A DNA stretch of 31,847 bases from a virus: the IMG/VR virus record IMGVR_UViG_3300035188_000181, positions 1 to 31,847 of that record, one strand, 5' to 3'. A model generated the notes under the pieces. The model saw only the letters and a program-made list of their open reading frames with translations, searched no databases and was not told the origin of the DNA. Shown one piece after another: positions 16,195 to 22,788 of this stretch. The translations under genes were made by a program, and so were the position numbers. Every line of letters begins with the position of its first letter. Position 1 is the stretch's first letter.

Positions 16195-16249
16195 GTATTT
16201 CCCGTGATTTCTAGTGATGTCAGCAAATCTGCTGAACATCACTGAAATC
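16195..16249. repeat. Dispersed repeat copy B with a long imperfect palindrome
   Basis: Bases 16195-16217 match copy A at 22 of 23 positions. The block continues into an imperfect inverted repeat: 16206-16225 pairs with 16230-16249 (19 pairs, two single-base bulges, four-base loop AATC). It fills the gap between the portal and the protease-capsid gene, and the portal stop lies in its distal arm. There is no T run, so it does not look like a terminator. Confidence 0.7.
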
Positions 16250-17762
16250 ATGCCGTGTTTTGAATTGCTTGTTCGTTCACAGCAATCTGATCGCCAGATT
16301 GTGCTGCGCCGTTCTTCGCAACAGATGCTGGATCTGTGTCAAATACAAGACCATTCTGTTGCGCCAGTTCAATTTCATAAGCACGGCCTTCGACAACAGC
16401 CTCAAAATCTCCGCCAGATGCAGCAATCACGTCGGCTTGTGTCATAAATCCACAGCGCACGGCTGCTTGATATGAGGCTATTTCCTTCTGCGGATCAACC
16501 CAAGACCAGCCACGCGGAACCCAGCGAACGGCGCGATAGAGTTCTGGGTTGTTTTCGTAATCAGGCAATGTCAGCTCACCTGACATCACGGCCATTTCAA
16601 GCCAATCAGGGAAAATGGCAGAATGAAAGCGTTCAATCAGCCAGTTCTGTAGAACGCGCCAATTGTCGCGCTCATCAAGAAGCTCAAGGCGACCAGAGCT
16701 ATAGTTGACCTCGCTATAATCACGCGACAAAGAGGCATAAGTCACGCCAATTCCTGCCGCCATGCTGCGAAGCATCGACTTTACAAACGGCTCAAATGTT
16801 CCGCCTGGACGCGCTGGCTTTGCTTCGGTGTAACTTTCTCCGGGCAGCAGACGCTCAATCCTTCCAGGCTCAAATGAAGAAACAAGACTTCCGTCTGCAT
16901 CCTCGCCGTCCGCCCCAGCCATGTCTTCCGGCGATGTGATGAAGCCCATTCGGCAAGCCTCTGCGCGGGCAGCTATGACTTCCGCCTCGGTGAAGCCAGC
17001 AAGGTGGTGCATTCTGAGGATTGCCGTAACAAACCAAGGAACGCCCCGGCTTTGGTTTGGCTGCTCGGCAACAAACAGGTGAATGATTTCACTTGCTGGT
17101 ATGCGCTTTTTCTGCGGATTTGTCGTGTGACCGGGAAAACCTGCATCAGCCGGATTGGTAATGTCAAAATGATAGGCAACAGGACGACCCCACTTGTCGC
17201 GCTCAACGCCCATTCGGATTTCGTTTCCATTCGGAGCCGTTGCGTTCAATTCAAAATCAAGCCTGTCTGACTCCATAAGCTCAAGTGCGAACGCAACACG
17301 GCTATCTCCAAATGGCTCGGCAATCTTCCTAACAAAGACCTCCCCATCTGTGACAACCGCCCTAACGATCGCCCGTTCCATTTCAGAAAACGACAACATG
17401 CCAGCCGTGTGGCACCGATTTGCCCGCTGCCATTTCTTCCAGGCTGCTTCAATCATGTCGTTCTTTGCTTTGTCTAACTTTCCGCCGCGCCTCATCTTGA
17501 CGGTCGCCTGCATTTGAATGCCAGTCCCGACAACATTGTTGCAAATTACGCGAACAGCGTTTCTTGCATGGTCGTTGTTTCTGGCAAGATCGCGTGAGCG
17601 TTCGCGAACTTTTTTCGCACCTTTGCGAATTTCGTTGTCGAGCGAATGCGATGACGTCACCCAATCGTTGACGTATCTGTTCAGCATTGCGGCATCAAAC
17701 CCACGGCGACGGCGAGGAGCGGGAAGTGGTTTTAAGCGAAACAAATCCAGAAGTCCCATCAT
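16248..17762 (-). CDS. Portal protein (lambda B family)
   Basis: A 504-residue protein of the lambda-type portal family. Typical blocks are RNNDHARNAVRVICNNVVGT near residue 65, AVVTDGEVFVRK near 140, MESDRLDFELN, GVERDKWGRPVAYHF, then HLFVAEQPNQSRGVPWFVTA and SLSRDYSEVNYSSGRLELLDE. It forms the dodecameric ring at the packaging vertex. It starts at ATG 17762 directly after the previous TAG, with GGAG four bases upstream; a second ATG follows at 17759. The C-terminus is plain and lacks a ClpP-type protease domain, consistent with the separate protease fused to the capsid. Gene order terminase, gpW-like, portal, protease/capsid follows lambda. Confidence 0.93.
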   Translation of the reverse strand: MMGLLDLFRLKPLPAPRRRRGFDAAMLNRYVNDWVTSSHSLDNEIRKGAKKVRERSRDLARNNDHARNAVRVICNNVVGTGIQMQATVKMRRGGKLDKAKNDMIEAAWKKWQRANRCHTAGMLSFSEMERAIVRAVVTDGEVFVRKIAEPFGDSRVAFALELMESDRLDFELNATAPNGNEIRMGVERDKWGRPVAYHFDITNPADAGFPGHTTNPQKKRIPASEIIHLFVAEQPNQSRGVPWFVTAILRMHHLAGFTEAEVIAARAEACRMGFITSPEDMAGADGEDADGSLVSSFEPGRIERLLPGESYTEAKPARPGGTFEPFVKSMLRSMAAGIGVTYASLSRDYSEVNYSSGRLELLDERDNWRVLQNWLIERFHSAIFPDWLEMAVMSGELTLPDYENNPELYRAVRWVPRGWSWVDPQKEIASYQAAVRCGFMTQADVIAASGGDFEAVVEGRAYEIELAQQNGLVFDTDPASVAKNGAAQSGDQIAVNEQAIQNTA

Positions 17763-18320
17763 CTAGCTCCTGCCAAAACGGACAAAAACATTGCGGCCAC
17801 TATCAAGGCCAGCTGCTATTTTCCGCGCACGACGCTCGGACTGAATGTCTGCCTTCAATTTTGTTTCCAATAGAATTAGGTCTGCCATCATCATTTTCTT
17901 TAAGCTGCGACCTCCTATTGTGTATTCTTGCACATCGCCGCCAGCTATCTTGGCACGAATTGCTGCTCTTACATTCTCAAGGTCAGTCTCGGCCTGTGTC
18001 CTTCCGTCGAATGTTCCGGCAGATGCCGCCGCGCTCGTAAGGCACTCAATCGATCCGGTTTCAACCGTGAAACGTTCAACGCCAGCAGTCACATAATCTT
18101 GAAAGAAAAGCGTGCCGGTTCCAAGCGTTGCAGATGAAGCTGCGCTCAACGTGAAATCCCATCCACCGGCATTGGCAACGCCAGTGACGTTGACTGTTGT
18201 TGACGATGTGCGGTGTCTTAGCGAAACAATGCGCGTCCACGTTGGCGATGTATATTCACCGTGAGACGGCTCAGACCACTTCACAGTATCCCCAGAAACG
18301 ATGACCCTTGGAATTGCCAT
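17763..18320 (-). CDS. gpW-like head completion protein with an N-terminal beta domain
   Basis: A 185-residue protein starting at ATG 18320. The last 80 or so residues are helical, and GGDVQEYTIGGRSLKKMMMADLILLETKLKAD resembles lambda gpW (68 residues), where a short beta hairpin with a GR motif precedes a helix starting S-L. Residues 1-100 are different: a beta-rich, Thr/Ser-rich stretch ending in a cysteine-containing strand (VETGSIECLTS) that looks like an immunoglobulin- or fibronectin-like sandwich. Position between large terminase and portal is exactly that of lambda W. The C-terminal part probably closes the portal channel; the extra domain may face outward. The gpW identity is inferred from pattern and position. 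Confidence 0.7.
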   Translation of the reverse strand: MAIPRVIVSGDTVKWSEPSHGEYTSPTWTRIVSLRHRTSSTTVNVTGVANAGGWDFTLSAASSATLGTGTLFFQDYVTAGVERFTVETGSIECLTSAAASAGTFDGRTQAETDLENVRAAIRAKIAGGDVQEYTIGGRSLKKMMMADLILLETKLKADIQSERRARKIAAGLDSGRNVFVRFGRS

Positions 18321-18332
18321 TTAATTTGGCCT

Positions 18333-20222
18333 TTACCAGCTAGAAATGAAATTGGACCGCTTGCGCGGCACTTGCTGCCGCTTATTTTGCACTAAGTCTG
18401 GCTGTTCCTTGCTGGTATTTTCCGTGATATTCAGTGATCTTTCAAACTGTTCCCAAATCGTCTTCCGATTATATCGCGTGTATAGCCACTGCATGGCTGC
18501 GTAAGCGTAAACAGCGCAGTCCAATGCCTCGTTTCGCGCTCCAGATTTCTTCACCCACTCACGAACAGGGAAGCCTTTGACGTAGCGCGTCACCTGCTTT
18601 TCTGCCGTCAACTGCGCGTAAAAATCTGGCGGCGCTTTAGCGTGAAAATGAATGAAGCCAGCCCCTGGCTGATTGAGCTTTAGACGAGCGTATAGTGTAC
18701 TTTTGCATGTGTCAGATCCAACGGGATGAACTTCGACGCCTCGCGCGTATGCCCTTCCCCGCCAATTGAAATCCACTTTTGTTGGCTTTCCGATTGGCGG
18801 CTTTCCACGCTGAGACTGGCCCTTGATCGCCATGATATGGCCCCGGCCCCTTGAACGGACGTAGCTATAAACCTCGTTTGTAAAGTGTCCGCCGCTGTCA
18901 ATCGCAACAGCCGCAATGGGCAATGGCTTTGCAATCTCGTGGTCTACTGGCCGTAGAATGATCTCATCCAATTGCGACCACACTTCGTCTCTGGCAGGGT
19001 CGCCGTGAATTTCCGTGTGGTACAGCAGCCAGCTTTCCTCGTCCCTTCCCCACCCATAGAGGCTGACCGCAAGGCGGTTATCTTGAACGTCAACGCCAGC
19101 GGTTACGGCTAAAACCGCAGGCGGCGCAACCGCTTCTTCATAGAACTCTGCCCTGCTGGCCAGATCTTCGGCGCCAATCTTTGAGGAATAGTCTTCCTCC
19201 CATGTCTCACCCAGCACAGTGTTAACAAAGGTCTTGAGCAGCGCCGCGTCTGACTTCGCCCGCAGGAACTCCTCAACGATTTCCGCCCACGATTTCCAGC
19301 CCAGCGGGCTATAAAGGGTCGAGATATGAAACCCCGCCGTCTTTCCGTCACTGTGAGCGGTAGCCCGCCACTCCCCGGCTGGCAGCATCTTAGCCTTGTA
19401 TCGTTCTTCGATCAGGACGCCGCAGGCTTCGCACTGGTAGCAAGCTGTGCCTGGGTCATCGTCTGACCATTTGATGTTCGCCCACTTAAGCCACTGCATC
19501 TCCTGACAATGTGGGCAAGGCACGAAATAGCGCCGCCTGTCGCTGTCATTGAACTCTCGTTCGATCCGGCTGATGTCCTTTGTGGTTGGCGTCGAGCACA
19601 TGAAGATCTTGCGCCGCGCAAAAGTTGTTGTGCGCTTGGCAGCCAGCGTGATGGGATCGCCCTCCCCGTCAACGTCCAACGGGTAGGCGTCTACCTCGTC
19701 AAGAAACAGGTATCTGACAGGCATGGACCGGAGGCCAGCCGCCGAGTTCGCCCCGGTCACGATCAGCACCCCACCGGGGAAATCCTTGGTCAGCATGGTG
19801 TTGCTGGTGTCACGGCTTTGGTTCTCAACAAACCGCTCCTTGAGCGCCGGTGTCTCCTCAATCATCGGCGCAATGCGCTGCTTGGAAAACCGCTTGGCAG
19901 TGTCTACTGTTGGCTGCACCAGCAGCATAGGGCCAGGAGCATGGTGCGCCACGAACCCCACCCAGTTATTCCCACACTCAGATTTCCCCACCTGTGCGCC
20001 AGCCATAAACACCACCTTCTGGACTGGCGAGGACGGGGAAAGAGTATCCATGATCTCCCGCAGATAGGGTGTGCGCTCAGTGCGCCACCGCCCAGGCTCG
20101 GCGCTTGCCTTCTGTGATAGCATCCGATGACTATCAGCCCAGCTTGACACCGTATAATCTGGATCAGGGGATAGGCCACGCCGGAAGGCGTCAGCATAGA
20201 TCGCACATGCAGCAAGGCTCAC
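18333..20222 (-). CDS. Terminase large subunit (lambda A / GpA family)
   Basis: A 629-residue packaging motor and nuclease. The ATPase part has a GpA-type P loop (MAGAQVGKSE, residues 73-82) and a Walker B (YLFLDEVDAYP, Asp175-Glu176). Two CxxC pairs (Cys236/Cys239 and Cys264/Cys267) form the zinc-binding insert seen in this family. The nuclease domain follows from about residue 365 (GVDVQDNRLAVSLYGWG, VAIDSGGHFTNEVY). It starts with GTG at 20222, overlapping the small-subunit stop (GTGA). The C-terminal tail is short, basic and contains copy C of the dispersed repeat (SLNITENTS), so its last 40 residues may be variable. GpA-type terminases usually cut at cos sites. Confidence 0.95.
   Translation of the reverse strand: MSLAACAIYADAFRRGLSPDPDYTVSSWADSHRMLSQKASAEPGRWRTERTPYLREIMDTLSPSSPVQKVVFMAGAQVGKSECGNNWVGFVAHHAPGPMLLVQPTVDTAKRFSKQRIAPMIEETPALKERFVENQSRDTSNTMLTKDFPGGVLIVTGANSAAGLRSMPVRYLFLDEVDAYPLDVDGEGDPITLAAKRTTTFARRKIFMCSTPTTKDISRIEREFNDSDRRRYFVPCPHCQEMQWLKWANIKWSDDDPGTACYQCEACGVLIEERYKAKMLPAGEWRATAHSDGKTAGFHISTLYSPLGWKSWAEIVEEFLRAKSDAALLKTFVNTVLGETWEEDYSSKIGAEDLASRAEFYEEAVAPPAVLAVTAGVDVQDNRLAVSLYGWGRDEESWLLYHTEIHGDPARDEVWSQLDEIILRPVDHEIAKPLPIAAVAIDSGGHFTNEVYSYVRSRGRGHIMAIKGQSQRGKPPIGKPTKVDFNWRGRAYARGVEVHPVGSDTCKSTLYARLKLNQPGAGFIHFHAKAPPDFYAQLTAEKQVTRYVKGFPVREWVKKSGARNEALDCAVYAYAAMQWLYTRYNRKTIWEQFERSLNITENTSKEQPDLVQNKRQQVPRKRSNFISSW
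18415..18437. repeat. Dispersed repeat copy C inside the terminase C-terminus
   Basis: This 23-base block matches copy B at 19 of 23 positions and lies in frame in the end of the terminase gene, where it encodes SLNITENT. Read in the same frame, copies A and B would encode SLEITGNT. Copy C is the only one of the 23-base copies inside a gene. Confidence 0.5.
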
Positions 20223-20749
20223 AGAGACAAGCCCTCAAGAGCTTTCCGCAGTTCAGCCGTCAGCTTTTGATGAATGGCAAACTGATCCATCTCAGCGGCA
20301 AGGTCTCCAGCGATCCGGTCGGGAATGTTGAGGATGCCGTCCCGCACAAGCCGCGCCACGCGGAACGCCTCGCGCTCAACCGCCGCGGCCTCAATCAACT
20401 TTCCCTCTTTCTCAGCCAGATCAAGTGCAGCAAGGTCAGCTTTCAGCCGTTCGTGACGAGTTTTTGCTTCAGTGTAGGTTTCAGTTTCACTGTCAAAGCT
20501 ATCAGGTGGGGGAGTGTTTGAATCGGGAGGTGTTAACATTCCTACATTCCCTTTCTCACGCCTGCCTCCTCTACCCGGAGCGTTATTCGCGGCAAGTTCC
20601 GCATCCGCCAATTCAGGATCAATGAGGTAGCCTTTGCCATGACGGCGAACCGACTTATTGAGCCGCCCCTCCGCAATAGCCTGCGAAATCGTCGTAGGTG
20701 CGACCCCTCGGCGCTTAGAATATTCCGTTGCGCTGATAACTTGAGGCAA
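20219..20749 (-). CDS. Terminase small subunit (Nu1-like)
   Basis: A 176-residue DNA-binding protein. Residues about 3-50 (VISATEYSKRRGVAPTTISQ then AIAEGRLNKSV) are a helix-turn-helix of the winged type found in lambda Nu1. A flexible Pro/Ser/Thr-rich linker (TPPDSNTPPPDSF) follows, then a long helix (YTEAKTRHERLKADLAALDL then AEKEGKLIEAAAVEREAFRV) for oligomerisation and a C-terminal segment that should contact the large subunit. It recognises the packaging site and recruits the large terminase, whose GTG start overlaps its stop by four bases. Confidence 0.88.
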   Translation of the reverse strand: MPQVISATEYSKRRGVAPTTISQAIAEGRLNKSVRRHGKGYLIDPELADAELAANNAPGRGGRREKGNVGMLTPPDSNTPPPDSFDSETETYTEAKTRHERLKADLAALDLAEKEGKLIEAAAVEREAFRVARLVRDGILNIPDRIAGDLAAEMDQFAIHQKLTAELRKALEGLSL

Positions 20750-20830
20750 CTTTACAACCTATTCGCTAGTGTTTAATCGGGCGGGGGAACGACCCTCGGT
20801 GTAACCCCTTGAAAAAGGACCCGCTTTTTT
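20750..20830. other. 81-base gap before the small terminase; candidate packaging (cos) site
   Basis: In lambda the cos site lies next to the small terminase gene. This gap holds a G-rich imperfect dyad at 20778-20798 (GGGCGG...CGACCC.TCGG) that loosely resembles the lambda cosN core, and an A/T-rich inverted repeat at about 20805-20830 (GGACCCGCTTTTTTC). I see no clear promoter. The cos idea is a positional guess. Confidence 0.25.
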
Positions 20831-21484
20831 CTACGGCCTCGCGGTTGCAATCGCTTGCGCAATTGATGCCTCAAGTTCTCTCATGAACTGCGACTGGATC
20901 ACGCGCTTGCCAATGCCAATCATGTTCAGCCGCTTTCGGTAGTTTCCAACGTCGGCCTCAATCAGCAGTGCGCGGAGCTTACCCCCTGCCATACGTTCGT
21001 AAACGCCGAAACTCCTGTTGTTGCCCTTTGGCGTTCCAACAAAATATTTCTTGCTGTTCGATTGCCCAGCGATCCTTCGGATTGTTGCAAGGCTGACGTT
21101 TCCAGATGCGTCACGCTTCACTGCTTTCGTTGGAACCAGCATGACGCCTGCTTCGCCACCCATTGCATCAATGCGGCGCTCAAAGCCTTTGACGCGGCGC
21201 TCCCCGCCTTGAATGCCATAAGCCAAATATCTGGCCTGTGCGTCCTTGGCGAATACCCATGCCGTCAGGTCTGTCTTTCGTGCCGCCTTGATGGTGAACG
21301 CCTTCTTGGTGAAGGCCGTTGGTGATGTGAAGGCAGTAGGCAGTTCAGATGTGATGTCTTTTTGCACGGCCTTTGCTGTAGAGGTCAAAGCCTTGGCGAT
21401 AGCAAAAGGCATCTGCTTTGATGTTAAAGGATCAATGCTTTTCAGGACTTTGTTGATTTCTGATTGCACGCTGAAACTAATCAT
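20831..21484 (-). CDS. Probable virion completion protein, gpZ-like (uncertain)
   Basis: A 217-residue protein starting at ATG 21484, which overlaps the previous stop by eight bases. The N-terminal helix and the stretch MPFAIAKALTSTAKAVQKDI, followed by FTKKAFTIKAARKTDLTAWV, resemble small tail-completion proteins of the lambda Z / minor tail type as I know them. The middle is basic and Gly-rich. No Z-like gene lies at its lambda place between FII and U, so this could be a displaced equivalent upstream of the terminase genes. It could also be an unrelated head-associated protein. No catalytic motif is visible. Confidence 0.45.
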   Translation of the reverse strand: MISFSVQSEINKVLKSIDPLTSKQMPFAIAKALTSTAKAVQKDITSELPTAFTSPTAFTKKAFTIKAARKTDLTAWVFAKDAQARYLAYGIQGGERRVKGFERRIDAMGGEAGVMLVPTKAVKRDASGNVSLATIRRIAGQSNSKKYFVGTPKGNNRSFGVYERMAGGKLRALLIEADVGNYRKRLNMIGIGKRVIQSQFMRELEASIAQAIATARP

Positions 21485-21704
21485 CTTTGACCCCCAGTGT
21501 GCGGCGCTTTTCCCACGCCTCAACGTCGTCTTGTCTATAAAAAACTCGTGATCCAATTTTGACGAACCTCGGACCTTCGCCCTTGCTTCGCCAATTGGCT
21601 AACGTTCTGAAATTTATCTGGCCTTGATAGCGCACCATCAGCTGGTAAGGCGTCATCAAGCCAGCGTCTGTTTGTTCTTCCGTGTTTGTGATCCAATTGC
21701 TCAT
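21477..21704 (-). CDS. Small MerR/AlpA-type helix-turn-helix protein
   Basis: A 75-residue DNA-binding protein. MTPYQLMVRYQGQINFRTLA then NWRSKGEGPRFVKIGSRVFY is the pattern of excisionase/AlpA-type winged helix-turn-helix proteins (HTH_17): a two-helix binding unit, a W-R-GP-F-K-G turn and then RQDDVEAW. The ATG at 21704 overlaps the preceding stop (ATGA). Such proteins act as excisionases or as transcriptional regulators. With no integrase in the window, and with a place inside the lytic series, a regulator of late genes is as likely as an excisionase. Confidence 0.75.
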   Translation of the reverse strand: MSNWITNTEEQTDAGLMTPYQLMVRYQGQINFRTLANWRSKGEGPRFVKIGSRVFYRQDDVEAWEKRRTLGVKDD

Positions 21705-22252
21705 CCGGCCCTCAACATTTCAAAAGGAAGTTCGTCACCCTTCGACCAATCGACTGGCGGCTTCGTGCTCTCAGGATCAATTCTGATTTGACGCACCTTT
21801 GCCCCCGGCCAGACGGTCTTAGCCTCGTTGACCATTTCAAACGACCACAGCATCCGCACGACCTCGTCGATCGACCAGACCACCGCCGCACGATCCTCGT
21901 GCGCCACCCGCCAGGCGCCTTCCGGCCCGTCTACGACGACCAGGAGCCTGCCATCTGGTAGCCGCCCCTCAAGGCGCTTCGGGCTGATGGGTTCGCAGCC
22001 GTCAGCTTCGGCCTCCCTGTCAAGCCGCATCCACGCCGCCCGCATCCTGGTCGCCTGGATCTCCTGCTCTGCGAGGTATCCGGTTTCGCAGGCGGCGTTG
22101 AGCTTCTCGAACTGCGACCAGAACTTTCCCGCCAACTCTGGGTTGATGCCCGCCACAAGTCGGGGCAGGCGCCCGCAGCCCCATTTCACCTCCATCGCCC
22201 GAGCGGTCTCGTCGAGCGCCTCGATCGCCAGCTGGGCGGCTGTCTTGCTCAT
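21701..22252 (-). CDS. Hypothetical phage protein, 183 residues
   Basis: Starts at ATG 22252 in an ATGA overlap with the previous gene. The N-terminal half is helical (TAAQLAIEALDETARAMEVK, then WSQFEKLNAACETGYLAEQE), and the second half holds a compact beta part (GRLLVVVDGPEGAWRVAHED) and an acidic, Trp-containing C-terminus. No cysteine cluster, nucleotide-binding loop or membrane segment is seen. It lies in the GC-rich stretch that begins here and continues through the primase, so it was probably acquired together with the replication genes. I do not recognise its family. A role in replication or in control of late transcription would be a guess from position only. Confidence 0.6.
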   Translation of the reverse strand: MSKTAAQLAIEALDETARAMEVKWGCGRLPRLVAGINPELAGKFWSQFEKLNAACETGYLAEQEIQATRMRAAWMRLDREAEADGCEPISPKRLEGRLPDGRLLVVVDGPEGAWRVAHEDRAAVVWSIDEVVRMLWSFEMVNEAKTVWPGAKVRQIRIDPESTKPPVDWSKGDELPFEMLRAG

Positions 22253-22788
22253 GCTGATCTCCGTCGCTTGCTCTTGACGATCTTGATTTCAGCCTGGATG
22301 CCCCTGGCCTTGGCCTTGAGGTTCCTGACCTCACCCTGCAGCCTCGAAACCTCGGTAAAATGCGGCTTCAATTCTTCCCTCTGCGCGTCAAGCCGTCTGA
22401 TCGCCGACAACCTGAACCCCGCCTGCTGGCCGCCGATCTTGAAGCCCTCATCCCTGACCATCTCCTCGTGCTGGCGAGAAACCTCCCGCCAAAGATCCCA
22501 CCAGGGGGCAACTTTCGCCTGTTGCCAGGTCAACTCCCTGGCCTTCTCCGCCATAGCGTCCATCACCTGACGCAGGGTAAGCTCAAGCTCCGCCAGATCA
22601 TCATCGCCCGCAGCAAAAAGGCCATTGGGATTGCGCTCGCGTGCAAAACTGCGCAATTCATGGAGCGGTTTTGCGCGCTCTTTGCGCAAATCCCTATGGC
22701 TTAGGGATTTGTTTTTTTGCGCACCCCCTGTTTGCGCAAATGTGCGCAAATGCCCAAAGTGATTTGCGCACATTTCCGGGCTACCCAT
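22249..22788 (-). CDS. Hypothetical coiled-coil protein; first 60 residues cross the repeat cluster
   Basis: A 179-residue frame from ATG 22788, which overlaps the primase stop by eight bases. The C-terminal half is a long charged helix (RRLDAQREELKPHFTEVSRL then QGEVRNLKAKARGI) ending in a basic KSKRRRSA tail, so it is likely an elongated or DNA-associated protein. The first 60 residues (MCANHFGHLRTFAQTGGAQK) are translated from the TGCGCA repeat cluster and look low in protein character. The true start may be an internal codon such as the ATG for MDAMAEKARE, leaving 22.6-22.78 kb as a control region. There is only a weak ribosome binding site before ATG 22788. Confidence 0.5.
   Translation of the reverse strand: MGSPEMCANHFGHLRTFAQTGGAQKNKSLSHRDLRKERAKPLHELRSFARERNPNGLFAAGDDDLAELELTLRQVMDAMAEKARELTWQQAKVAPWWDLWREVSRQHEEMVRDEGFKIGGQQAGFRLSAIRRLDAQREELKPHFTEVSRLQGEVRNLKAKARGIQAEIKIVKSKRRRSA
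22650..22775. repeat. Cluster of TGCGCA motifs with a perfect 14-bp inverted repeat
   Basis: Six TGCGCA hexamers start at 22650, 22683, 22718, 22733, 22743 and 22765. Two are exact TTTGCGCAAA palindromes (22681-22690 and 22731-22740). AAATGTGCGCAAAT (22738-22751) and ATTTGCGCACATTT (22762-22775) form a perfect 14-base inverted repeat with a ten-base spacer. A related palindrome CTTGCGCAAG lies at 25137-25146, just upstream of the primase gene. The cluster looks like binding sites for a protein: an origin with iterons, a ParB-type centromere or an operator. Confidence 0.6.
22688..22718 (+). terminator. Hairpin with T run on the plus strand inside the repeat cluster
   Basis: AAATCCCTA (22688-22696) and TAGGGATTT (22702-22710) form a perfect nine-pair stem with a five-base loop, followed by GTTTTTTT. 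On the plus strand this looks like an intrinsic terminator that would stop antisense transcription. Minus-strand transcripts have the A run before the hairpin and would not be stopped. Confidence 0.35.

Noticed and set aside
21477-21704. Excisionase with nearby attachment site
   Set aside because: The fold fits, but no integrase, tRNA gene or direct repeat pair is visible, so an excision role is not supported.
22738-22775. Inverted repeat as insertion sequence ends or CRISPR repeat
   Set aside because: Spacer is only ten bases, no transposase is nearby, and spacing between motifs is irregular.
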